Shown: positions 49,058 through 62,352, numbered from the stretch's first letter. The stretch: DNA of 64,000 bases from Paralvinella palmiformis (GCA_025642065.1 JAODUP010000129.1:436501-500500), one strand, 5' to 3'. Translations and numbers: made by a program. The notes: a model not told the origin generated them from the sequence alone.

Positions 49058-49384
49058 ATGAAAGGAGGAAGCTCGGTTGTAGTATTTTCATCTTTGTGGA
49101 GCCGTTCATCTGGAAACATTTATTTTCCTTCTGCATTCTTGCCTCCAGGAAGGAATTTTAAAGGTCTTTACTGGAATTTAGGAGTGGATTTACTTTTCTC
49201 TGGTGCCGCTGCTAACGGCTGCCTGCAGCCAATATGGTTGACCAAGTTGTTGCCCCGGAACAAGGATGACCGCTTTGTAAACAGGAAGTGGAACATCCAC
49301 CGAACAGGGATTCAGCCTTTATGTCTTGTACTTTATGTCCATGGTGTATTAAAACATGAAAAGATAAATGAATGTTTACATTGA
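49058..49384 (+). CDS. 108-codon ORF, doubtful
   Basis: An open frame beginning MKGGSSVVVFSSLWSRSSG lies just after a short overlapping ORF whose ATG (CAAGATGGACGC) has a strong context. It lacks recognisable domains, and its composition is not clearly biased. Listed because it lies beside the CpG-dense block; probably a chance ORF. Confidence 0.12.
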   Translation: MKGGSSVVVFSSLWSRSSGNIYFPSAFLPPGRNFKGLYWNLGVDLLFSGAAANGCLQPIWLTKLLPRNKDDRFVNRKWNIHRTGIQPLCLVLYVHGVLKHEKINECLH

Positions 49385-49737
49385 TTATTCTCTGCTCAGA
49401 AAGCAGTCAATTTTGGTGGTTACCGTTTTGTTTCATTTGTGTGTCAGCAGCTGTCATATTTGCTTTGATCTAGAGCTTTAAGTACTAATGGTGTTTCTTG
49501 TGTACCAAATCATATTAGTGTACCTTAGCCCAGTAGTGTTTGTGTGAGGTGATTGTGGAGTGCAAAATGAAACAGCATTTGGTGGGTGCATTTTCCCAAG
49601 GTAATTGTCTGTGCCGCTGTTTATATGTGAAAGAATCCTGAAAGGGACTTGTAAGTTTGGATTCGGAACTGGCAAGTGAACAGATGTAATACTAAATTAC
49701 CGTTTTGAGCTAATTCGTCAGTAAACTCTCCCTCTCT

Positions 49738-49910
49738 CACACATACACACACACGCGCGCGCACACACACACACGCGCGCACTCTGTCTTACACACACAC
49801 GCACACACACACATACAAACGCACACTCTGGGTCTTTCTTACACGCACACCACACGCACACCACACACACACACACACGCACGCACGCACGCACGCACGC
49901 ACACACGCAT
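49738..49910. repeat. AC/GC compound repeat
   Basis: AC and CGCG runs and a (CACG)n segment near 49878-49900. Confidence 0.9.
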
Positions 49911-50403
49911 TATTTCTCTCTCTATCATTCTCTATCTCTTTACTATCAACAAACTACTTTCATCAATCAGAGGATTGTCAAATCAGTTAAACTGCTTCAT
50001 GTGGTATATGTTTGGTAATAATAGTCTGGGCCAATAACGCAACAAATGAGATGTTTTGTTGTAGTTTTCGTTGATAGTCGTCTGTGTACTACTTTTTGTG
50101 ATTTATCACCAACATTTAAAGCTTGTTTTAATTATTTGGGGATATTACTGTCATTTTCTAGTCTGCGACATATTACTGTGTACCATATGATAGTGTCCAT
50201 GTTTAGTTTTGTTTATAGCCGAGCAAAACATTAACAGACTCTCCGACAATCTCTTGACATGCAACATTCATTAGTTTTCCGTCCACATTTTTATTTACTT
50301 GTTGAAATAGAATGGCACATCCTGTATTGATGAATGATGGTAAAGTTCTGTTTCCGATTGGACGTTCTTTATCATAATGGATTCATGCAGTTTAGTATTA
50401 TAT

Positions 50404-50420
50404 ACACCAGGGGGCAGCAG
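50404..50420 (+). promoter_or_regulatory. CTCF-like motif
   Basis: ACACCAGGGGGCAGCAG matches the CTCF core with one mismatch (first C). It is the strongest of the set, including the GGGGGCAGC block. Confidence 0.5.
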
Positions 50421-51173
50421 GCTTTTTCTGCAGCCACGGCTCATTCAGAAGGTCCAACCGTAATCAGAAACACATCGATGAAAATCATTTCGATATTATT
50501 ATAAACGCCCAATTTGGTTTATGCAGACGTCTCCGTCATTAAATACACGATTCAGTTGAGCAACAGAGTGAAGTTTTAAAGTCCCCAGCTTCCTCATTAC
50601 GAAACCGTGTCAGGTTTCTTTCACGGCATGAATGAAGTTATCATAATGACAATGACATAATGTTGTTTTGTTTTCATAATACGATATAAGTTTGTTGATA
50701 TATTTTCCAACAAAGTACTGCCGAAGCAGTTAAATATATCCAGACAGCAGCACTAATACAGGTGGGATCGTGCTTAAATGAGCCGTGAATCACAGGTAGC
50801 GCTGAGATGTGATTAGTGATGCCTGTAGGGAAACTTGCTGTGTAAATGACCTGTCTCCGGTATATAGCAACCGGCTTCTTTATGCCGGATGAGTGATCTA
50901 TTGACAGCTGATTAAAAACTGATGGCATCCTCCCCCAGTGGCCTGGCCAGAAGTATCCCACCAGCTTTAAAAATAGCAATATTTACCGGAATATTCTCTT
51001 GTTTGCGTGGCACAAGGCCAAGCATGGACAACTCATGTTTATAACAAAATGCATATTTTAGTTCACAAGATCAAATTATTATACAGACATATTATCTCTG
51101 TAATAGCTAATAGTCAATAATTGTGTTTAATGCTGTGAGATCTATTCTAACATCGACGGAACTGATATATAAG

Positions 51174-51190
51174 GTGCTGCCATCTGGTGA
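51174..51190 (-). promoter_or_regulatory. CTCF-like motif
   Basis: The minus strand reads TCACCAGATGGCAGCAC, one mismatch to the core. It faces the plus-strand motif 770 bases away, a convergent arrangement. Confidence 0.45.
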
Positions 51191-51311
51191 TTTAGAAATT
51201 CTGATTCATTTAAAAAATCAAATTTGACTAGATTTGTTTAATTTTCAAGATGTTTATACCGTAATTGCTTATTTGAACAGTGTTTGGGTACATACCATCT
51301 CCAACAGTATG

Positions 51312-51360
51312 TTTTATAAGTTATGACATTTGTAACATTTTATAAGTTATGACATTTGTC
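51312..51360. repeat. 26-bp tandem duplication
   Basis: TTTTATAAGTTATGACATTT is repeated with a period of 26 bases. Confidence 0.9.
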
Positions 51361-51936
51361 CATATGTAACACTATTATACATTCAAATTAGACGTCATCA
51401 GTGTCTCTCACATTTGAATTTGTTAGCCATGCAAAACTGCCATTTATTATTATTATTATAATACATTAATTGAATTTATATTTGTATTATTGGTAAGAAG
51501 TACTAGATTTTCTTAACTTTTGATAATATGTTTCATCTTTTCCATATAATCAATTTAACTAAAACATTCCTACAAGTTGTGAAAGTTTCGTATTTTTAAA
51601 AGGGAAAAAACCCCTTTGGCTTGGCCTATCTAGAAAGCTGGTTTATACCTGTGATTGTCAGGTAAGGGGTGTAGAAGTCCGAGGTGTTAATCTCTACCAG
51701 AACAGAACTATGACTGGCCTTGTGTTTTACTCCACGCTGGCATTCTATGTTAAGGATCAGTTATGTGATCCTGAATGCCGTGCTTGGGCAGTTATTGCTC
51801 AGTTAGCTGAGGATAACCGATGAAGTGAGTGTTGGTGGATGTTTATTTTTACCGTACCCAGCTCATTGTGAGCTGAGCTGGTGGTAGAAGAGGTGGTTGG
51901 AGAAAGGTTTTGCGTTCTATCCTCTATAGATATATA

Positions 51937-51937
<1 letters not shown>

Positions 51938-51993
<56 letters not shown>
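51938..51993. repeat. (AT)n microsatellite
   Basis: Uninterrupted AT. Confidence 0.95.
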
Positions 51994-51995
<2 letters not shown>

Positions 51996-52608
51996 GTATT
52001 TTTGGTGTCAGTTCTGACCTGGTGAGTATTATTTGACTGTTGATATTATGAGGTTGATAATCCTTACCATACTGTTGATGGCAGATGCACTTATCATGTT
52101 AATATATACCATTACACGTTTGTCATTATTAAAACACTATACATTATCTCAGAACTCTACGATGATGATATGGTTACTATTATTGTTATTGTTATTAACA
52201 GTGGAATTAAAGTATGTTAACTCCATTGATTAGAACATATAAGAAAGATTAGCTGTCTCTACGCCATACAATTTTTTAATGATGTTTCGAGATTGGCATA
52301 AAAACAGAGCTCTGTGGCTATTTATCAAAATGTCAATACTATCTAATCTTCATTGATAAGTAAATACTCTACATGTGATGAGTCCAACCTTATGTCAAAC
52401 AAAAAGTCTCATTGATAGTGATCGAATTTCCAAAATTTGTATTTCCATTTCTGTTTTTGAGATTTATTGCCTGAGATGGGGAGATTTTCAGCTTTTGTTT
52501 TTGCCGGTGATGATCATTTGTTACTTCCTGAAACAGTCAATTTACAATTTTATTGTCAACACGTTTCGTAGCATTAAGTGAATATATCACTACTTCTGGC
52601 TTACTGGA

Positions 52609-52611
<3 letters not shown>

Positions 52612-52639
<28 letters not shown>

Positions 52640-52729
52640 CATAAGGCTGTGAAATGAATTGTTGTTATTGTTTTTGTTGATTTTGTTGTATGCATGACAC
52701 ACACACACACACACACACACACACAAGAG

Positions 52730-52755
<26 letters not shown>
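52612..52755. repeat. (AT)n and (AC)n-(AG)n microsatellites
   Basis: AT at 52612-52639; AC then AG at 52698-52752. Confidence 0.9.
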
Positions 52756-52760
<5 letters not shown>

Positions 52761-53174
52761 TTGTATAATATAAAATCAGTAGTACTGTGCCTTAATATTG
52801 TGGAATGATTTGTGTTTTTGATTTTTTAATAATATATCGCAATTCTCTTTCCTTCAGAATACAGTTAGTAAATATTTATATCTTTGTACTATTTATTGTT
52901 GATATGGTATTATAAACTTTTGTCCTTATTTTTACTATTATCATAATTTCCTATTGTTCAAGTGATGAAGCACTTTTATTTACTATGAATTCAATTTCTC
53001 ATTTAAGCATGTTTTATAATATTATGTGACAATGTTGGCATTTTATTTAGTGAAGTGGGGCCGATGAAATACGACAATTCGCTTCTGTGAAAAATAGTCC
53101 TGATTTTCAGTTTGCTCATCCCATACATATTCACACACTTCTTTTTGCATTAACATGTATGAGTGTGTGCGCCT

Positions 53175-53177
<3 letters not shown>

Positions 53178-53232
<55 letters not shown>
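53178..53232. repeat. (AC)n microsatellite
   Basis: Uninterrupted AC, about 27 units. Confidence 0.95.
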
Positions 53233-53233
<1 letters not shown>

Positions 53234-53684
53234 ACACACACTGTCATACCTCCAAAGGTGTAATTGTCTATCTTTGTTATATTTCATCAAGATGTTTCAC
53301 AATGGATACTATGACTTCTTTGTCATCCAGCTAGACCAGTAACATAGCCTACATTGACTCAGAATTGATCAGATCCTCACATTAGATTATCTTATGGTAA
53401 TTCTCGGCAGCTTGTTAAACCATTCTGAGTACACAGCCATCTGTCTGTGCCATTTGGCAAACAGATAGCAGATCGTCTTTATATTGCAGCATGATTCATC
53501 ACTCCACTGACACACCGCTGGCTGATCACCATCTAAACAGCCCCCCCCCCCTTCCATTCCCATAGTAATTAAACTGCCAATCTGCCAATCTACCATAATT
53601 CTGTATGAGTTGAAATTCCACAGAGTCCTGGCAGCCCCGTGCCTATTGTCGCCAGTACCGTTTACTAGCTCGGGTGGCACGGCC

Positions 53685-53718
53685 AATGTCTCCTTGGCCG
53701 AAATGTCTCCTTGGCCGA
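53685..53718. repeat. 17-bp tandem duplication
   Basis: AATGTCTCCTTGGCCGA occurs twice, exactly and adjacent, in the CpG-richer block at 53.6 kb. Confidence 0.95.
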
Positions 53719-53799
53719 ATTGGGTCGGTTCGTGGTACATTCGGGTCGGCATTGATCCATGGACGACTCAGATGTAGAGATGTTCTTCAGAAGGCCATT

Positions 53800-54236
53800 G
53801 GCTAGATATAAGAGAGGGGGGAGAACTCCACCCGTGCGTATGTGTGTGTTCAGTGTGCTGTGGCGTTCTCACAGCCTCGTCTTACAATAGACGTAAACAA
53901 ACGCACATTGGAAGTACTTTAAGTAGTCAACGGGTCGATCTGACACACGCCGCACATTACGTCGTCGCGGTGTTTTAGAGAAGCCTTTGTGGAATACACT
54001 GACAACGCCAGGTGTCCGTGCGCACTTTCTGTTGGCTTTTGTTTAAGTTGCCAATCAGCATTGTGGTCATATCTTCCTTCCATCAATCACCGTTAGCAGC
54101 GCTTAAGCTCGTGTCATACAGATATTGATTGGCTGTCGTCTGTCACTGAGTGAGGTCTGTCTCCGAGTGTTTATATGTGTTAAGGGTACTATGATACACT
54201 ATACACAGGACGTATAGGTGGCCAAGGATTATAGAG
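53800..54236 (+). promoter_or_regulatory. CpG-richer block with CCAAT boxes and a possible non-coding first exon
   Basis: This block holds clustered CpGs (for example GTCGTCGCGG), a CCAATCAG box near 54050 and an inverted one (GATTGGCTG) near 54128. It ends at GAG|GTGAGTATT, a strong donor at 54237. No ATG-initiated frame reaches the donor. It could be an untranslated alternative first exon with its promoter inside the long intron; this is inference from composition and motifs. Confidence 0.2.
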
Positions 54237-54307
54237 GTGAGTATTTGCTGAGAGAAGTTTGTTGATTTCCAATCGGACATGATTAATAATAAATTATTGC
54301 TCCTCAG

Positions 54308-54334
54308 ATTGCTTGTATCGGTTCTGAGATAGCG
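54308..54334 (+). other. Possible 27-nt microexon
   Basis: Between an acceptor (TATTGCTCCTCAG) and a donor (GCG|GTGAGTCGG) lie 27 bases, a multiple of three, open in one frame as IACIGSEIA. The separation from the donor at 54237 is only about 70 bases, at the lower edge for an intron. Weak. Confidence 0.1.
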
Positions 54335-54662
54335 GTGAGTCGGTCTTCCGTAAAGATTATCTAAACAGAGGTGGTTGATCAGGGCAGGTTATGTCTCATT
54401 GTGATAATGACGATGAGAACATATATTAAGGTAGCACCCATATAATCCTAACGTGTTGATTTAAAAACAAAACTAGTTGATTATTATCAATATAAAAGGA
54501 ACAAAAACCAGTAGATTATTAAAAGCTATAGACAACAAGAGAGTCTTCTTCACAATGTTCCTCTTGTAGATGGCAGAGAGTCAGGGGGCATTTTAGTGGT
54601 TGTTTAAAAGGGGTGGTTCCTATAGACAAGTAGTCTTTGTGTTAAGATTTATTTTGGATAGG

Positions 54663-54821
54663 GCACCTCCGTGGTCTAACTGGTACCTGAGTTCGAATCT
54701 CAGCGTGGGCATATCTGAAGGATGTTTCATCTTTGACTTCGCTTCATTACCTTTGGAGGTCGATCGGCCTATTTAGCCTACCATGTGCACAAAAGTGGCC
54801 GTAAAACAACAATCATCCATT
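54663..54821 (+). mobile_element. SINE family A, head deletion
   Basis: GCACCTCCGTGGTCTAACTG is followed by GTACCTGAGTTCGAATCTC: about 30 bases between the A and B boxes are absent relative to the copy at 24101. The rest matches closely, ending GCACAAAAGTGGCCGTAA. Confidence 0.8.
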
Positions 54822-55667
54822 AATCTAAAGATTTATTTTGGGAGTGATCAATTTCATGATCTAAGCCACATCCATCACAGAAATAACTAACTTAGTTTTT
54901 GCTGCAGGGTTAATAGCTAGGCTAGTAATAGCCGGGATGATGATGATGATCATCATCATCCTTATAGTGAGGACGGTGAGAATGGTGACATAGTGAATGA
55001 AGAATTAGGCCATTTTGTAATAGTTCTGTTTTCTGCTTAACAATTCAGCTAAATTAAAACCCTTACAATGTTGTAATATGATAGGATAGAAGGAGTGTGT
55101 GTGTTGTCAGTGTTAAATGTACTTTTATGAAGCGTGAACAACCTACTGGATCTGTGTGTGTGTGTGTGTGTTGTAGACCAGTGCATATGTAGATAAGTTA
55201 GTAGATAAGATAGACTGGGTTTTGATCTTTACGTTAAACATTATTTCTGAAACAAAGAACTCCCTTCTAACACATAAATGCCTTTTCGTGCCATACATGT
55301 CTAACAACTGTGAAGTGGAGAAGCCACTCAAACCTGCCGTAAGTGGAGAGAGAGAGGAATTTTTCACAGTTTTTGCCTATAGACATTTGGAGGCTGATTT
55401 CTCACAACACCATAATTATCCCGGGTTTTGTTGAAAATAGCAGCGTTACCCTTTTATGGTGAACTTTAACCTTAAACAATTCTATCACCGGGTCTGCTGT
55501 CTGTAAGGAATACCAACCGAGACACGTTGATCATACTGAAACTGTTCATTTAATTACTCATAAAACTTAAGGCTGCCAGACAATTGTAGAGACAGTTTGA
55601 ATATATTTAGCACTGATTTTTTTAACAACTGTTTTAACTAGGAGCGGGTCCTAGACGTTGGCGTTTA

Positions 55668-55669
55668 CA

Positions 55670-55704
<35 letters not shown>

Positions 55705-55756
55705 GGAGAGAGAGACAGACAGACCGCACACACGAGAGAGAGAGAGACACACACAC
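55668..55756. repeat. AC/GA compound repeat
   Basis: AC, GA, CACA, GA and AC runs. Confidence 0.9.
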
Positions 55757-56269
55757 CACTGCTCTGTATAATGTGGTTTAGCTATTCTTTAAATGTACTC
55801 AAGTTTTATCTGACACCTCGTTCTTTTGTCTGCCTTTTTTGTATGACTTTGAGGTCTATTACAGATTGTTAGGAATATGTTCAACTAATAGACGGATTTA
55901 GAATTTCTTGTTGTCAGTATTTGTGGCGTCTTATGAATGTGAGTATGATTAAAGATAAGTTTTACAAATAATAAAGTGAGTAAACGACTGGTTTGTTAGA
56001 CTTTGTACTCGGTCACATCGGGAGACTTATTGCTGAATTTGAAAATAAGAAGGCGGTAATCGGATGAGACATCGCACACACACACAGATAATTTGCGTAT
56101 TTGAATCTTGTTGTTGAAATCTTTGGTACACCATCTTGCCAACTGCACTATGATTTAATGTAAATACCACCTGTAGACAGCTGTTAGTAGATGGATAAAA
56201 TATTACTTAATTAGATTAACTAATTACAGAACAAATACGATGATGACACAAGACAACTGGAGAATACTG

Positions 56270-56661
56270 TGTGTGTGTGTGTGTGTGTGTTAGTGTGCGT
56301 GTGTGTGTGTGTGTGTGGAGTGTGTGTTTCAATCAGCTATGTACAGCCAGCTCTATCAAGCGTCCCCCCCCCACACACACACGGTCGACTGTTCCATACA
56401 TCATCTCACGATTTATTATTAATATCCATAAGCTAAGAGACATTCTTTGGTTTCTAAATGAATGTAATCTCAGTTCACATCAGTCTCCATTGCTGTGACA
56501 TCATTTAGCCATAAAACAAGTCACACAGTGATTATTTAGGTTGGTTCCCATAGTCTTCCTTGGCGTGGTCACGCACTGCTGGACAATGTGCTCATTTGCC
56601 GTATAGTAGAGATTCTTTATCTGTTTTAGAGACTTCTGACAGAAGAAAAAACATCTTAAAG

Positions 56662-56699
<38 letters not shown>

Positions 56700-56716
56700 G
56701 TGTGTGTGTGTGTGTA
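56270..56716. repeat. GT and AT/GT microsatellites
   Basis: GT at 56270-56320; AT then GT at 56668-56716. Confidence 0.9.
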
Positions 56717-57691
56717 ACATTATCATGAATCGCAATCAGTATTTTGCGTCAGTGGCGTTTCGAGGCAGAGAAAATATGCAAAAATAATTGAAACTTTTTC
56801 TATTGACTTCAGATTGCTTAAGTGTGTGTGTGTGTGTGTTTGTGTGTGTGTGTGATTCGCATGACGAGTGTGTCTCGTATATGAGGGGGAACACCGTCGA
56901 GCGTGTGTTGTAATGTAATCTGTGCTATAAAGTAATCTGCACTATAGGACATCTTACATCACGGCGGTGAACGTTGTACAAGTAGGAATATTCACAACAG
57001 TTGGACGTTTGATGTTTTATTTGTGTTTTAATTCGGTCACGTATACTCTTGGCTGGATCACAATCGGTTGACATCAGGGTAAACATCTTTGTTTTATCTC
57101 ACTGTACCCGTCGCGGATTTGATTTCTGTTAACAATAGACGATTTGCTCACGGAGTATAATTGGGCTTTCTGTTCAATTTAGCGCCATTTACGTGCACGA
57201 TGGACTTAGGAGAAACCTTCTCTAAATTTCGGTGTCTGTGTAGATGTCCAATTTGCAGTGTCATGCAAATCTTCGCTTACATTTAGCCAGGTCCGTGAAA
57301 ACCCGTAATGCGTGAACGTTTAGCGAGCCAAGTAGCGGCATTCATCGACATAGGGAGAAATATTAATTTGTGTGAACTTTAAACTCATCGAAGTACAAAA
57401 ACATAGCGTCATAGGTATTTGTGAATTGGTTCTCTCGTTGTTTTGCTGACTATTTTTGTGTCAATAAGTCGGGGACGATAAAAGGTGAATGTTTTCTTTG
57501 CATTCATCTTTGAAGTAGTTTGATCTGGGCAGTGGCAAAGTCTAAAGAACCTTTCACGCGGTAAAGGATATTATCTAATACTTTTGACAATGGACGTCTT
57601 AAGATTTGGTAGGCATAAGACAGGAAACAAGTTCTCACAAATAACTCCGTTTGATAAGATTCTGCAAGCATCTTAAAGTAAACGATCCCCC

Positions 57692-57693
57692 CC

Positions 57694-57724
<31 letters not shown>

Positions 57725-57819
57725 TTGTGTGTGTTCCCTATATAGCAGCATGGGCATAGGTAATTCTTCTGTATCTTTTTAAATCAGGATATAACCATTG
57801 ATTGCTACTGGTAAATAAA

Positions 57820-57855
<36 letters not shown>

Positions 57856-57985
57856 GTGTATGTATAATTTTATGAACTCAGCCAAAATAGCATAACTAGT
57901 TTTAGCTGTAAAAACCTTTTTCAAGTGGATGTGCATGAGTGAGAGAGAGGGGGGGGGGGTTATGGAAATAGATAGTGTATGTCTC

Positions 57986-58021
<36 letters not shown>

Positions 58022-58022
58022 A
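57692..58022. repeat. AT/GT, AT and GT/GA microsatellites
   Basis: AT/GT at 57692-57734, AT at 57823-57850, GT/GA at 57984-58021, with a G10 run between the last two. Confidence 0.9.
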
Positions 58023-58945
58023 ACACTAAAATATATCAGAGCCAGAAGTTGTTATTGTTATTCTCATTTCTTAGTAACAAACAACCGGATCTTAGTGTGA
58101 ATACCAAAAAAAGATGTTTGGTAAACATTGACATTGTCTGGATGACTGTGCCAGTAGAATAGTTATATCGAAGAAGGGCAATGGCATGGGAAAGGAACAC
58201 CATCACCTACGTGGTATAAATGGTCAATAGGGAGGCGCTGTATATTCATTAATCTGATTGAATCTAAATCGGTTCACGAGATGCTGTAAAATATTCTGAA
58301 TGTGGCCGCTAATATATGGTAGTCTTCTGGATAAATATGTACTGTGTGTCCGAATAAATAGTAGCATTTATAGTGGCCCTGTCCCTGTGGTATTGTTATT
58401 AGTATCTCACAGATATAATGTTCCCTTCTTTCACATTATCCAACAGTCCCGAACTCCCCCCCCCTTGATAGTAGATCACAGTTGATCATTGTTGATATTC
58501 CACTGGTTTTTCTCATAGTTTTACACTGAGAATGTCATGGTAACACAATTATACCAGCTTCTGGCTAATGGTGATGGTGTTGCCTCACAATAGGTGCTGA
58601 CCGTCTCCGATTATTGAATAACAGCCTCTAGCTGAATTTCGCCTCCTATTGATTTGGTTCATGATTTTCGTTGCTGGGTGCCCGCTTCCCTGGTGGAGGG
58701 ATGTTTGGCAATGTCAGGCAGTTGGAGGGATGACATATTTGATTAATGTCTAGATGTGTTTGTCTACTGGTGGTAATATGGAACATAATAGTTCTATTTT
58801 GTGTTTTATTGGTGGAATAAGTCCGCCAGAAGGAATGTGTCTATAGAGCTAGGTGTTGATTAATAATTAACCATCTAATTAACCTATAATGTTATATTAA
58901 CAAATTGAAGAAATTTATACTGAAAATATATTTTTTTTTAATTCA

Positions 58946-58978
<33 letters not shown>

Positions 58979-60045
58979 GCTTTAGAAATACACATGATAA
59001 TTGGTAAGACAATGAGTCATCAGAGCAGATATACAAATGACTGATTCAAGGTTATGATGAGATCAAATATGAAGTGATATTTTATTTTCATACAAACTTT
59101 CGCTTCAAAGTGCCATCTATTTTTTATTTCTAGACTGAAGGATTCGGAACTCAGACCTTGGTGTTGCTTTGTAAAAACTGACTAAAAGATTTAGATATTA
59201 TAGAACAAAAAGACAAAAAACAGCTGATGTATTTTGTGTGTGTGTGTGTGTGTGTATGTGTGTGTGTGTATTCACTCGTGCGTAATTGTGTGTATGTGGT
59301 TTATGGTTGACTATAAACCCACATAATCAATGGTTGTGATCATGTAGGTATGACAGATAGTATGTCCCTGGAGTGTCTCTCATCCTGGTATTCCGAGCTG
59401 TTACTCTCCACACAATATAAATATCATAGTATTTAACAAATAAAAGGAGATTTCGTCGATCGTATTATCAACGACTTGAGACAATATTTACTTCCACCTG
59501 TATCCTGTTTGTTACCACTCCCCGGAACATGAATGTTGTTCCAATGTTGGTCCACCCTCTACATCCAGAAGTTTGTATATACAAATTTATTTTGTATTTT
59601 GAGAATGGCAAACGGTCATGTCTGAAAAGTAGCATTGTTATGTACTTGGTGAACTTCTGGTGTACTCCAGAGAAGGTATTTCAGAGCTGTTTCGGTGATT
59701 TTCATCTCAGGTTTTGTTTGTTTCCTTCCATTTATCATAACTGAAGCACCATTCAAGGTCATTAAGTCTCATTGTACAAACACCAGGTAGACCCTTGTCA
59801 CGAAAATGACGTGCTGTGTGATATTTGATATTTTTTTCTTTTAGAAATATATCAATATGAATTCATTTAATGATTTAAACTTATGACGAATATCATGACT
59901 TTAAATAGCATTTAAAACCGCAGACTAAAGATATAGCGATCTCCATTATAATACACATACAGATAATTATGTACAGGTCTACATGCTTAAACAAAACATT
60001 TGCTATACATATGCCCCTAAAAACATTTATATACATGCTATCTCT

Positions 60046-60059
60046 CTCACACAGACACA

Positions 60060-60112
<53 letters not shown>

Positions 60113-60238
60113 GGTGTAACAGATACATACTATTACTAGTAATCATGCTGATCATATACATGTTATGTGCTTTCTCAGATACTTGTGTGTGTGTGTCTCT
60201 GTGTGATTATACTTACTGATAAATAGTGTTATATATCT

Positions 60239-60300
<62 letters not shown>
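60046..60300. repeat. (AC)n and (GT)n-(AT)n microsatellites
   Basis: AC at 60056-60110 and GT/AT at 60238-60300. Confidence 0.95.
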
Positions 60301-60304
<4 letters not shown>

Positions 60305-61052
60305 AAGATTAGAAAGATGTATCTATTAATAAATAAATATTAAAATATCATCCATATAACATCCAGAACTGTATTGATATTACTGGTAGTTATAAATATG
60401 AGCAGTAAACAGCAAGAATATCTGGTCTTTTGACATTTCCGAACCTATCTGTCATTATCTGTATTGTGGGAGTATATATTTATCTGCTACACGTGGGAGC
60501 CACGTCACTCCTCTGTATTTATTGATTAAACATTCTTGATACAGTATAATCTCCTGCTCTACTCTCCTATATTATTGGATTCCATGGAGTATTCTACAAT
60601 AAAGATAATACAAAATTGTTGATGAAGATCAACTTGCGCAGAATAAATATTGGCTTTTAACTCATTTACATCAGACATCAATATACAAATTGTTGGAAAA
60701 GATTTGATATTAAAGAGTTTGAGACTAAAGATATTTAGGCTTTGATTTTTGCCTTCTGTATAAAATGTTGAACCTCTAACACAGTCAGTACTTGTATCGC
60801 TGTTATGTCCCACTTTGATTCAGTGAGATTGCATCTTCATTTAAAATGATCACCCACTCATGATGCTGCAAACATGAAAACATAACCTCTCAATATAATG
60901 CTCCATCAGATATTTAGCGTCATAAAGCTTGGCAATTGAAAGGACCTTCCTTGACCTACATGCCCTATTTTTACTCGTCAATCATTCATATTATTTGTGT
61001 CCACATTTTCACGATATGATCTTTAGATTTATTTTAACAGCTTGTAGTTTGC

Positions 61053-61106
61053 TTTTTCTAGAGTAATATATTTTTCTAGAGTAATATATTTTTCTAGAGT
61101 AATATA
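61053..61106. repeat. 18-bp tandem repeat, three exact copies
   Basis: TTTTTCTAGAGTAATATA repeats at 61053, 61071 and 61089 without change, indicating a recent expansion. Confidence 0.95.
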
Positions 61107-61432
61107 TTTTATTCTGATGATTTGATAAAGTGTGATTGTATTAAACTATTTCCATCTTTGTTATTCACTGTATAAATATTCCTGTTATTCTGTTTTGTTG
61201 TGTGAGTGAATGCTTTGTTGGAATACATGAATAACTTATCTTCAGTGAATTCCTGCATAACATATATTATTTAGCATAAATAAATTTCAGTCCATTATAT
61301 AATATGAATAGCGTTCCTAATCTGATGTGTGACAATATGTGTGTGTGTGTGTGTCAGTGTTTTAGGTAGCCAAGCGTCCAGCCATCTAAGTGGACGGCTT
61401 CTGACTAATGTGGACGGATTGAGAATGGAAAG

Positions 61433-61436
<4 letters not shown>

Positions 61437-61478
<42 letters not shown>
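61437..61478. repeat. (AT)n microsatellite
   Basis: Uninterrupted AT. Confidence 0.95.
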
Positions 61479-61481
<3 letters not shown>

Positions 61482-62352
61482 AATTCCCCCCTTCATCAAT
61501 AGTGTGAGTTGGGCATTTGCTCAGCAAACGAAAAATCGAATTCTACTGTGGATTTCTGGCTAAAAGCCTGGTGTGTTTGTGTGTGTGTGTGTTCTGATGG
61601 TATTATTGGGATTTATAATTCCATTATGTATTTTCACACGCTGCTGTAAATACTGCCTTATTCATATTATTATATTTGTAATCTTAATACAGAAGTAATG
61701 GATGAGGACGTAAATTATCTAATATCTTGAAGAAAAAAGATACCCCAAACCTGTGTGTTTCACATTTAGCACCATCTTATATGTCTAGTTGTTCATACCT
61801 GTTAACATCTAATTTTGTTGGCCCATCAAATACCAGTAGTGATAAATGTTTCGTGTATATATTTCGACACATGTTTATAAGAAATGGGCTTTTATAATGT
61901 GCAATATGGGATGCTCGCTACTGATTGGTCCGCTTCCCTAACTGACCTTGACATTCAGTATATTGGCATAACAGCTATTAGAGGTCTGTGTGATTGATCT
62001 TCTCTCATCCCGTTCTTGTGACATTTGGTGTTTCTCAGATCACGAAGTCTCTCTACAGACTTTAGTACCCGGTGTTATATGACTGATACATGAACTAAAT
62101 ACATATTAAAACCCTTCTTTTAGGACTTTTTAAATTATTGCCTACAGATATTTGATAGTGTTTGATCAGCTGACCACTCAGTAAAGATTGTAGTTATTGA
62201 TTGATTATATAATTTTACTAAAAGGCACCATTCACAACAATGAGAACAATTGGTCTATTGTTCTGGTAAGATGAGCTGATTCGCAGATTTAGTGGCAGCT
62301 GTTAATGTTTTTCTCTCTTTCCTTCTAAAATGAAGATTTGAACGCTTCTGAT

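Noticed and set aside
53387..53752. 121-codon minus-strand open frame
   Set aside because: It crosses a C10 homopolymer and a 17-bp tandem duplication and shows no domain, signal or splice context.
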